Source: Aquila chrysaetos chrysaetos (lineage: Eukaryota > Chordata > Aves > Accipitriformes > Accipitridae). Taken from it: DNA of 64,000 nt. The notes below the pieces were generated by a model. The model saw nothing but the letters and a program-made list of their open reading frames with translations. It made no database searches and was not told the DNA's origin. Location of the stretch: positions 18,198,041-18,262,040 of the forward strand of contig NC_044011.1 of assembly GCF_900496995.4 (NCBI RefSeq), read 5' to 3'. The position numbers were made by a program, and so were the translations under genes. Below, one piece after another: positions 40,501 through 52,800 of the stretch; position 1 is the stretch's first letter, and every line of letters starts with the position of its first letter.

Positions 40501-43500
40501 TAGGTCTCAGGATTTTGTTTGTCATATCTGAACTTTTTTCTTTTATTGCTGCTGCTTTTATGTACTTTAAGTAGTCGTACCTGTCCTTACTTCAGTGCTG
40601 TGCAAAATATGTGTGCTCTTTAAGCTACTTCTCCAGAAGACTTATATTTGAGCTGCTTATCATACTGTCCATAGAGTAGCACATATTAAATCTATTCCAA
40701 AAAATACTGTCACAAACATAATTAACATGCCTTTCATCATTGTAACTACAGATACATCATGTAACAGAATAATGGCTAGTGCTAACCTTGTGGGGTTTTT
40801 TTACAGCTGAAGCCATTTAATTTAAGTTCGCCACCACTGTCTACTTACAATCAGCAGCTGTGGCTGACCTGCGTAGTTGAGTTGGATCAGCACGATGGTG
40901 AGAATCTTACCTAATTCTCAGAAAACTGCTATAGCAATCTGAATATTTTATCTTTAAGTTCATCTGTCACATACATGATCCTGTTGCTTTCTGGCTATGG
41001 TTGGTGGGTTTTTCCTCTGATACATTTTCTCCCCGTACACCCCCTGCCCCTAGTAAAGACATGGACAGCACTGATCTTGAGAACTGGAAGCAATAGGTAT
41101 ATGGGATAAGTTGTTTGTTATTTCTGTGAAAGCAGTAGTATCTAGAGAATCTGTGTCTCTCTTCCTTCATTCTGGGGGGAATTAGATGTGTAGATTGTAA
41201 TGATATTAATTTTTCAATAAGACTTCCCAGTAAATATGTAAGAAATACTGTATTAGTAGTTGTTAATCTGTCAAGATTCAATACAGGGCATTTGTGACTT
41301 ACTGCCTAAGTATATAAATAAAAAGTTTTGTGTTTTTTTTATTAATAGACTGGACCCCTACTCCAGTAAAGTATAACTGAATAACTTTGAGTAATCTTTG
41401 GGTATCATATGTGTTTTAAACTATATTTGGAACTCTGTTTGAGATTTCATTTCTGCATGTAGCAATAGCTTAATGTTTTCTCTTTTAATTACAGTATCCC
41501 TCAAAAAGAATGTTACTATGACAGTCAAAGTACTTGGGGTGGTGAAGGATGGAAGCACACCATATGTTAATAATCAAGTTCACAATCGGACGAGATTACT
41601 CAGTTGTGCACAAGTATGTGCCTGCTTAAACAAAACTCTGATGCAGTACATTTTCTTTAAATCTATTTGTGTGCATGTTACATTACATTGCAAATGAGAA
41701 GAATATATCTGTTAAGCATGTCTCAGGAAAGACTCTAGAGTATAGTTTTATTTATAATTGCAACCTAGCTAGTAATGCTGACCCAGATACCTGTCTGTCT
41801 TTTTCTGTTTACTTCTATGACTTGTGTCTATTACCACTTAAAGACATCTCTTTCTTGCTAGAGTAGCTCTATGCCAGCAAAGCAGTGTGTCCTGCTTAGT
41901 TACCTGAACAGATTTAGCAGTACTGAAGAAAGGGATATTGTAGTAGAAGATTAGATATAGGGCTCCAGAGGAGAGAAAAATTCTAAATTTTTAAGCTTAG
42001 AGACATCCAAAACAGCTTCTCCAGATGCAAGTCCTTTAGGAAAGGCATAGCTGAAGTTTTTTGTGATAAGGATATAGGGTAAATCAAATGTTTTCTTTTT
42101 ACATATATATACACACACAACATATATATGAAATCTTCAGAAATTAATGAACAGTGTGCCATTAGATTTAACTACACACAGCCAAGAGAGCGATGTGCTT
42201 GGGTTTTCTCTTTCTTCCTGTTAACTTTTAGAAGTGAGTTAGTACAAGATAGCCCCATCTGACAATCTGATGACCTAGAGCTTGACTGATAGAGTTATTC
42301 AGATCCTTCCTGGTGCTGCAAGCAGTTGCTTTCACCAGCTTAAGTGAAAAGCTAGCCTTGTTTATTGGTTCAACCTTTGATTCTGCTGACTGACTTTATC
42401 AGTTTCTTCTACTTTGCCTGGTATCTTTCAAGAAATTATTTATCTGCAGGTCTTGTTTGAGTCTTATTATAACTGATCAAGATTGGTAAGGCATATAAAA
42501 AATATCATCAATATCTGACCATCTAGAAACAAATTCTCCAACCTATACTAACAGTGTGTATTCTGGAATAAATTGAAGGCTTTTACATACTATTCTTCAC
42601 TGTATGTGTTCACAGAAATGCAGTGAAATCATTGTTGCTCACCTTGGCTACCTGAACTACACTCAGTACAACATATTTGTTAGCTTTGAAGATCTAAATA
42701 AGTTAACGTACACCATTCAGAATATTACTTTCACAGTAAGTATAAAGTTTTATACTAGCAAAAGAAATCTCTTTAATTACTAATGCTGTAGAAGTCTGCT
42801 TTAACTGTAATAAAAGTTATCTCATTTTTGAAGATAAACATAGAGATGCATCATAATTAATTTTTCTGTCACTACTAATGTCAGAACTATTATAGCATTC
42901 GCTGTTAATAAGAGTCTACACCAATTTTTTTAAGTCTATAAGGAAAGATTTTTCTTTCAGAACTGCTAATGCTGTTTTGTGGAACAGATAAATTTAGTCT
43001 AATTCCTGGGAGATATTTTTAACAGTAGGCAAGCTAGACTAGAACATCCAGTTTTCTGCATTTGCTTATAGATATGTTGCCTCTCTAAAGCATGGTATCT
43101 TTTTCAACCTTTCCAGTAGGTGTGTCTGAATTAGCAAGATTTTTCCAGACTTTACAAAACCCTGAGCTAGAAAGATTTATCAAACTCAAAGAAAAATGAA
43201 GAATTTTTTTTTTTATTGTGCTTATGAGGAAGAAAAAAATGTTTATTCAGCTAAAATAAGCAGGCTAATAAAATAATTCACTAAAATAATCCCTAGTGAA
43301 ATAACTAGCTCCGTTCATAATGCTAAAGATGGCTTATAAAACAGTTACATCATCAGTGTGTGCTGATTGGCTCCAGAAAGAAATTTAGAAACATTTGCAT
43401 TGGGAGAAAATGGAACTAAACCAAATTTATAATACAGGTTACTATGCTATATTCTACACGTATGCAACACTTGGTATGTCAGAGCAGGTAGCAAGCAAAA

Positions 43501-46500
43501 ATCTTACTGTAAAGCAAAGTTTTATTTTGTACACTAAATGAACTTCCTGAATATTAATATTTGTAATATTCTAGTGCATAAAGCACATTATTAAAAATAA
43601 GCTGTAAAAGAAAAAAAAAAACCAAACTCACAAACCCTTTGCTTAGTTCCAGATTTCAAACAGGACAAAGTGTTGGATCAATTATAGTTGTATGGTTTAT
43701 CATCTTGCTTTGCAGGCTGCCTTCAAGGCAGACTTGTGCGCGAAACCAAAAAACCCAAACTCAAAGCCCAGCTTTCCTGCAGCAATTAGAATTGTCAATT
43801 TATTTCATTATTACAATGGTTTATGGTGATCTCAGTTGAAATCATAGATTGCCTTTTGTATAACGGGATTCTCTATATATAATTTTCATTCTACGTTTGT
43901 GGTTTAAAAAGACAAGGCAGAGGTTGATAGATTTAATACATTGAAAGGGAAAGCTTCTTGTTCAGATGGGCAGAGCACATGTTGTACCTGGAAGTTTACA
44001 TTTCAAAAGTGGCTTCAAAAGAGAAGCATGCCACGTACGAGAGAAATTGTCAGTAGAGCCGAGTTTATGCAAACTGACACGTTATAGTTAATATTTGTGC
44101 CCTTCTAATAATTAAAGGAGAAGAAGGAGCTTTTCCTTCTTAACCCATGAAAAAAGTTCTTTATTTCTGGTTATCTCATTTATTCTTCCCTTACTTGATA
44201 TTTTTTTTTTCCCCACTTCTAAAACAAGAGAATAAGCTTTAAGAAAACAAACCCATGACAGGAAGCATGTCTGTACCTTATCAACCCTTCATAATCAATT
44301 TGTGCATCTGACCTTGGCAATAAAGAAGAACATACTGGATTTACTCAATTATTGGCATTCACACTTTGAATGAAAGTGCAATTGAAATCAATAAAGAATA
44401 TCCTTTTTGTCCTGAGAAGTGCTTTAACATATGACAGCACACTGAGTGTGTTACAAAGTGGCAGGCTAAAAAAGAAACAAGGATATTAGGCTGCTTTGGT
44501 TATCTTTTCATCAGATAGTCCTATGGGTATGAATTTATCTTTGTCTCTCGATGGTGACATGGTGGAATTTGGTTATACCTTTAAATTTTGAAAAGCCAGA
44601 GAACTTTTCAGTATCTGCAGAAAGTGCTAATTATTGATGTTGTATGTACCCTGTCAAAACATTGTCCACTGGGCTATTTTTTCTTCTGTTTTCTTGTAGT
44701 GGAAGACCTACAATCCAACTTTTTCACAAGTGGAAATATGGTTCCGATTTGTCTTTGTAGTTCTTACTTTTGTCGTCACGGTAAGATTTTTTTGCAGTTT
44801 TTCTGGAGTATATTATGTAGGCAGCTGATAACACTGCTCTGTATTGCTGTGTTTAGTAACTTAACCCCAGGCAGCAGAGTTGAGATATCACTGAATGGGT
44901 GTAAAAAATGTTTCTAAAATAGTTGTTGCTTTTATGTTTTTACAAGTGGTATTGAAGGGACATTAAGAAAATAGGATAAATGGGAAAACTTGTTTTTCTA
45001 AACTCTGATTTTGAATTGAACAGAAAGAATTTTGCTTAAACAAAGGAAATTGTGATTAGATGCTAGAAAAAATATTTTTTTTGCAGTGCAGGTAGGCTCA
45101 GACATTGGAATAGGATGCCCAGAGCGTGAGCTCTCAGTCTCTGAAAATGAAAAAAACTCAGTTGAATATGAGCTTGATCTAACTTTAAAGTCATCGCTGC
45201 CTTGAGTATGAGGATGGGCCAGATGACCTCCAGACGTCCCTTACAACCTAAATTATGCTATGATTTAGATTATCTCTCCCCTCCAACCTGGTTTGGCCCC
45301 TGGAAAAGAAGTGTTTGGAAAAAAAAAAAACCCAACATAAAATCTAAAATGCAGAATTTTCAGAGTAAGGACACTAAAGCACTGAACATTTCCATAGCAT
45401 TTTTCTCACATAGATGATGTCACTCAGCAGGTAACCGAATGTGATATGGAATCTGTTTTTTTAAAAAGCTAGTTTAGGTGGAAGTTGTTGTTAGTGTGTG
45501 ACCAGTAATTAGGCAACATTTTTTCGTCCATTGTTGATTTGTGTAGTACTAGCTGGTTTCTTTCTCAGTTTGCTTGAGAGATTAAGTAATTTGCATTGGG
45601 GTAGGTCAACAAGCTTGAAGCAGAAGTAGAAGCTACGAGATGTGGCTCCTGTTTTACAATGTTCTCAGTGGCAAAGACCTCGTGAAGTAGCCTTCGCAAT
45701 GTGCTGTGTTATCTCTTTACTCTGGTAAACCAATAAGGCTCTATTCCTTGCTTACAAATTTTTGTTGTTGTTGTTTTATAGTGTCTGTTTGCACATTCCC
45801 TGCGGAAATTCTCCATGAGAGACTGGGGTATTGAACAGAAATGGATGTCCATCCTCCTTCCCCTCCTGCTACTTTACAATGGTACTTGTATCCTGGAATT
45901 TTTAGAAGAGCTCCTTTTTTTAAAAAACAAAAAAAAGAAAGGAAAAAAAAAGAACAAGAGAGTGCATGAGAGAGAGAAGGCAAAATGGAATTTGGCCTTG
46001 AACTTATAAGCAGCTGTTTATAAGACTTCAGAAAACTAATTAAAAAAAACCCTACCCTTCTTAAGTGTATCAAATTCAAGGGCATAATGAGTAGGTGGAT
46101 TTCATTCTTTGCAGTCACGTGAATATCAGCTTTATTTGTTTAAAGCTGATTGGAATAGGCGGCTGCAACCATACTGAAGCTTTCATATAGTGACATGTAA
46201 ATGCAATTTCTGTGTTTGTCTGCTAAGTCTTACTTCTTCATTTTTCAGATACTTGCACTTTAGTTAAAAATGGAGGCTATTTTTAGGCCGGTAAACCACA
46301 TCAAATTCTAGCACTTTTTAGCAGTACCAGAAGAATATTTACCTTTCAGTCATTCTATGATAATTTTTTAGGTCATCACCAAGAACAGCGGTTTAGTAGA
46401 AAGTCTGATAAAACCTGAAATCTTCTAGAAATGTTGGCAACCAGTTCAAATTATTTCTACAGCACAGAGGATTGCTGCTGGAGGCACCATTTTCTTTGTA

Positions 46501-49500
46501 AATTACTTTAAGATACAGCAAACTTCAATTTTGTTTACTGGTGTAATTTGAAAAATCTAGGGGGTTTTGTTCCTCTGAAGATACATTCTGCTTTACTTTC
46601 CATAATGGAAAAGACTGTGCTTTTTCCCCTCTGTTTAACTTTTTTTTCTTATTTTGTTACAGATCCATTTTTCCCCCTTTCTTTTCTGGTGAACAGCTGG
46701 TTTCCTGGAATGCTGGATGATCTATTCCAGTCACTGTTTCTGTGTGCATTGTTGCTGTTCTGGCTTTGTGTCTACCATGGTATAAGAGTACAGGTAAGGG
46801 TGCAACATTATCTACTACTTACTGAGAAGACACTACTTGTTTTTTCAACATTTATTTTATTCTTAAAGTACAATGTGACACATGAAGCTTTGGAGTTAAA
46901 ATGATTTGTGGTGAAGTACATTGTCTTGAGGCTACCATGCCTAGAGATAGATGGGACAGTCTAAACTATTGCAAGACAGTCTTCAGAATTATGATGCCGT
47001 TCTGCTTTGTTCTTGTTTGAAGGGTTTTGTTGTTGCATATGGTGGTTGATTGTCTTTAAACCACTTTACAATACCGCATAAGATAAATATGAATTCTGGA
47101 GCATATTCCTATATTTGCAATATCAGTGAAATATGTGGGACCTTACAAATAGGATGCTCCACATCTACTGCATCTTATTAACACAAATGATGAAACAATT
47201 TTATGTCTTCTGTAATCACCTGTGCAGGTTAAAAATACAGGAGGCAAGTCTCTTAATCTAGTTCATGTTAAACAAAACAAAGATGGTATTTATTTTATTC
47301 TGTCAAGAATCTCAAACATGGCCTTACTCCTTCAAGACACTATTGTTTCCTCAACAGGGGGAAAGGAAGTGCTTAACTTTCTATCTGCCCAAATTCTTTA
47401 TTGTTGGACTATTGTGGCTGGCCTCTGTTACATTGGGAATATGGCAAACGTAAGTAATTTAAAATTTAGTGCAAAAGTAACGAGCTGAGAGTATTCAAGA
47501 ATGACAAGATTGTTTATAATTAATGGTATCTATTTCTTAATACTCTGATTGTGATATAGGAATGAAGTTGTTAGGTGTTACGGCTCCCTACAATACTCCC
47601 TCTAGCACTATGTCCCAATTAGCTTTTAGTATTTGAAGCAACAAGTTTCTCTGTAGTTAACTATTAGACAGTTTAACCAAACTTTCTCAACTGTTAAACC
47701 TGCATAATTGATATTGACAATGCTCGGTCAAGCTATGCTATCTCTCCTCAAAACTCAGTTCTTTTGCTTAGTTCAGTGTTTCTTTTTTTCCACCCAGAAA
47801 ACTTTCTCAGTTTTGGTACGTTTGTAGTTTCTAAACCGTTTTAGTCTCAAGTGTTTGCCTCTTATTTTATTTCTCAGAAGGAAGATGCCTTCTAACTATC
47901 TTCATGCTGTTGTACATTGTTGAAAGCAGTGCAGTTGCAGGAAATGCTCGTGCTTATGTGCTATCAGCAGAATTGCTATGAGGGAAGGGCTTATACCACA
48001 GTTATTTCTTAAGTATAATTCTTATCACAGGGACAAAATTTAAACACGAAATCCTGAAGACTTGTAGGAGTTTACACATTTTCTAAAAAACAAGTGGGGA
48101 GATTAGACCTGCTCACAACTGAAATCCTCCATATTCCTTCAAAATTGGGTTTGGGAAGAAGGAGGATGTTATGTACTGTAAATTGTCATGACTCCATTGG
48201 AATCAATGGCGTTGCATCAGTTCATACAGCCAAAACCTTTAGTTATAAACCCTGTATAGTAACTTTAAACCTTTTCTTTGTTAGTGGGCTTTTTGGTCAG
48301 TATGGCTTTTTGACCTTGTCTTTTGTAATGGTGTAAGTACCACTTTTTCATTTTGAATCTTTTCTAGTGTTAATGAAGTACATGATCCTACATATCAATA
48401 CAGGGTTGACACAGGTAATTTCCAGGTAAGTCAGAAATGTTTTCTTTCTATTAAATTGTCAGGTGGAGTTAGGCAATACAAGGAGGTGGGGTTTGTTCTT
48501 CTATTAAAATCTATAACACAATTTAGAAAATAGCAAATGCGGGTCAGATGGTCTTATTCTGACGAGGTACTTTTACTTTTGCTTTAGATCATGCATAGGC
48601 CATATTGAGCTCCATCCCAGTAAGAAGAGTAAATTGTCTTGCAGATCTGGAGACTCAACACCACAAGTTTAGTCACAGACTTGTGACTGTTGGGATTGAA
48701 AGAAAAATTTTTAAGCCTCTTATTAAGTCAGTTTTGTACATCTTTACTCCTGCCAAGATCCTCTGTCCTAGTAAATTTCAGACTTTGTTGTTGTAAAGGA
48801 AGATCTGATTTATATGGGTCCTTGTATTGTTCTCAGGAGCTGTGTTTTTTGAAAATCATTGAGATTCAGCTCACTGTGAACTCAGTGAACAAAACGATGA
48901 CTTCTGTTAAACATCCTTTCTTTACATTCCCCCAAACCTACCTTGGTGTATACCCATCCTTGTTTTGTACTTCATTACATGAGCCTACTTTCCCTGAATA
49001 AATGGACCATTCTATGTTGCGCTTTGGGAAATAATGACTTCTGTTGAGGGAAGAAGGAACAGACCAAATCTCGTTAAATAATAAAAATTCTTCTTATAGG
49101 GAATGAAAATCTTCTTCCTTGTGGTGGCAACCACATACATTCTCTACCTTTTGTTCCTGATAGTGAGGGCATGCTCAGAACTTCGTAACATGCCTTATGT
49201 TGGTAAGGAATATTTCTTTTGATTCTTCCCCAAACAGGCTTGCTTTTCCTAGATGTAGGTGTAAATTCGCTAATAACTTTTCTCAATCTTTTTCAGATCT
49301 CAGGTTAAAATTCTTGACTGCATTAACCTTTGTAGTGCTTGTCATTAGGTAAGGCTTTTCAAAGTACATTTCTCAGTACTGTAACTTTTATAACCTTTTT
49401 TTCAGGGCTTTGAATACATTTAGTTGATAATAAAATTGTCAATGTAACTGAGGAATGTCTTTTGATATGATTGTTATGGCAAGCATTTCTTAATTTTTTA

Positions 49501-49799
49501 ACCCTTCTTGGGGCTTTTAGAGCTAAATTTATATTATATCCATTACCACAGCAAAAAATACACTGCAAGATTTAGAGGTTCATTTAGCAGAGATGTTTTC
49601 TGTACTGCTGAGTGGCCTGCAGTGCACTGTTCACCTCCTTTGGAGCTTTGTAAGCTTCACTTAGTCAAAGCAGAAGTTTAGAATTAGTTTCTTAGTTTAT
49701 TGTTAATATCTGTCTCCCCCACTCCAAGAAGTTATTTCAAATTACTGTTGACTCTTGGATTGTCCGTAGCAGATGAAATCTGAGGGAAATAGACCATGG

Positions 49800-49843
<44 letters not shown>

Positions 49844-52800
49844 CTCTGCTTTACTCAGTTGACTGCTGACTTTAATCACAAAAGAGTCATTCTTAATTTA
49901 GAACTATGAAAGCAAATGTGTCTTAAAATAAATGGTCAGCATGTTAACGTAATTATTTTCTCATATACTCTTCTATCAAGCTAGCATTTCAATTTTGTGG
50001 TTTAAAGGCACAATACACCTATATGCTTTAACTTTTTCCCACAGCATTGTTATACTCTACCTACGCTTTGGAGCACAAGTTCTACAAGACAACTTTGTTG
50101 CTGAGCTGTCAACTCATTATCAGAATTATATCCTTGTGTTGTGATACTGCTCAAGTAGGAATGTTAATCTGTTTTCATGCAGAAGGTATTTTAAAATGAT
50201 GTACCAAAGGACTGAGACCTTTGACTTCTAGGTGGGCTTTTGAAGTTCAGTCCATTTTGATCGAGGTTTCATGTCAGCATTTTGTAATGGCTCTTTGTAA
50301 AGATTATGAGCTGAGACAGTTTCAGTCTAATATGTTTACATCACATAAATCACAACTGCATTTGGTACTCTTCAAAAGGAATGAAAGCCTAGATATGCAT
50401 GCATTCAAGTAATTTTAACAAGTTATTGTGACAAATTTGGCTGTATTTGCTGCATGAATTCAGTTTGCTGTATACCTACCAGTTGGCATGGGGTGTACCA
50501 AAATATCTGAGAAATTAATGGTTTAGAAGTCACTGAAAATAAGCTTGTGTATTCGTCCAAGTCTACATGTGGAAAAGGTCATAGCAGAGAATTTAAGTGA
50601 CTTGAGAGAGACTATTTCTGACTTCTGTTGACAACGGGATTACAAACTATTTCTGGACCTGAACCATGAGATCCTAGTTCATTCTACTTTCTGAAAGTGT
50701 CTGTGTGACTGCAACTGCTCCGGTTACTGATAAGCTTAGATATGTGTTGGGAGCTAGTAGAAAACAATATGTAAAGCCTTTAGTATTTTCCCAAAATGAT
50801 GACACAAAGTCATCTTCAGAGGTCTGTCTACAGATAGTCCTTTCTCCTTCCTTCTCAATTGCTGTGCCAAGGAGGAACTTTTTTTAAAAATACACAAAGC
50901 AAGACAAAAAAACCCCACCTGAACACCCACCTTACTCAGCTTTCTTTTAGCATTGAAGGCAGAACTATTCAATTTACCATGTACTCCACCACTCAAGAAT
51001 AGACCTTATCTCAGCAAATGTTACTTGTGTTAAAGCTTTGTCTTCAGTGGGAGCTTTACCTTGAAATAGCTTGAGTACATTAGTTGTCACTGAATTTAAA
51101 ACATGCTGTTTTGTTTAGCCATTCATGCTCTCAAACTTTAGTAAGGTAGACATTCTTTCCATTGAAACAGCTTATGTATGGTTTGGGTCTTGTTTCCAAA
51201 GTTAATATGTATGGAGCTATATTGAGCAATATCCTTGACACTTACCACCAGCAGAATTCTTATCATTTTATGGTTTATTGAACTTTTATCTCTACACGTT
51301 AGCCTTCGTGTATTCCCCCTCAAAGAATGCACTATATGGTAAGTGTAAGCAATTACCTGCACTGCTCCTGAGCAAATTAGTATTGGATATGTGAAGGAAC
51401 ACATAAAATGTATACAACTGATTAACTAGACCTGAATTCTTACACACTTAGATCAAGCTTATAGTTAATATGATGTTTGCATACGATGCACTAATGTTTG
51501 CACTGACTCACAGACAATCCTTAAGGAGCAACAATACTTCATTTGTCCTTTGTTCTAACAAAGGTTAATATGTTGGCATGCTGGCAAACTGGACTCTGAA
51601 ATAGGTAACATGCTGTTGGAAAAGTAGGAGTGAAGCCGATTGCTAGCATGGGAGGAATTTGGGGGAACTTGCTATGGGGAGAGGGCTGCACAGGGCCCAT
51701 GTAAAGGGAGATAAAAGGATTGAATCGGTGGCACTTCTGGTTTTGCGTTCCTACATAAAAGATGTAATCTGATTCACGTGATGATTATAAAGCATTATCC
51801 CTCTCTAACAGATAAAGATCTGTAAAATAAATATTTGTACCGAGTGCATTCTCTGCTTTAAGCATGGAGTTCAAAATACAGAACCACAGAACAGCCCAGG
51901 TTGAAAGGGACCTGGAAAGATCAGCTGGTCCAACCTTTCATGGGAAAAGGAGCCTAGATGAGATAACCTAGCACCCTGTCCAATCACATTGTGCATGCTG
52001 AGAGGTATGCACGGGGAAGGCACTAAATAGTGGAGCTGCTCCTTTCTCTAAACTTTTTTAGAGTTGAGATGGATGGAACTGTTACAGAAAAATGCTATTT
52101 TTCCATTAAGAAGGAGAAATGGCTGGGTGAGGATAAAGTTAAAAACTTGCTGTTGGGTTGCAAGAAGTATTAGTTTCTAGAAGGCAGAAAGTAAAAGGCT
52201 GCCAGGCAATGTTTATGGCAAATAGCTGGATTTAATTTTACTTGCACCAGTTTATGAACTGCAGCTAAGCAGCACAGATTGTGCAAGAAATTAAGGCCTT
52301 AAAACAAGGTAGAGGGAATTGTCATAAATAGCCAATGGAAAGTATGTGTTTCCTTTCACCTCACGATAAAGGTCCAAGTCCTTCCTTCATCTATTACAAG
52401 GATGAAAAATAACTGGCTAATCATTGACTTGCATACAAGGGATTACAACTTCGGTCTACTATATTTGTAGCTTAGAAATGACCAAGAAGTTAAAGAAGTC
52501 TATGCTTTTTAAATACATATGTACTTTTTAATAATAATTAAGAATAATGAGGTCTGACTTAATGACTCTTATGTGCAGGTTGAAATAATATGACATAGGA
52601 AACTGCACAAGGGAGGAAACCCACTTAAACAACACGGACAATATCTATCTAAAAATAAGATGACATATTTATATCATCTCCTTAACTCTTAAGAATACCA
52701 TGATGTTGTGGCTGAAGGGTGAAAAATTTAAAGGAGAGAATTCCTGTTTGGATATAGTTTTTTTAGTTTGTAGTCGTGACTGCCTTGGAAGTTGTAGAGT

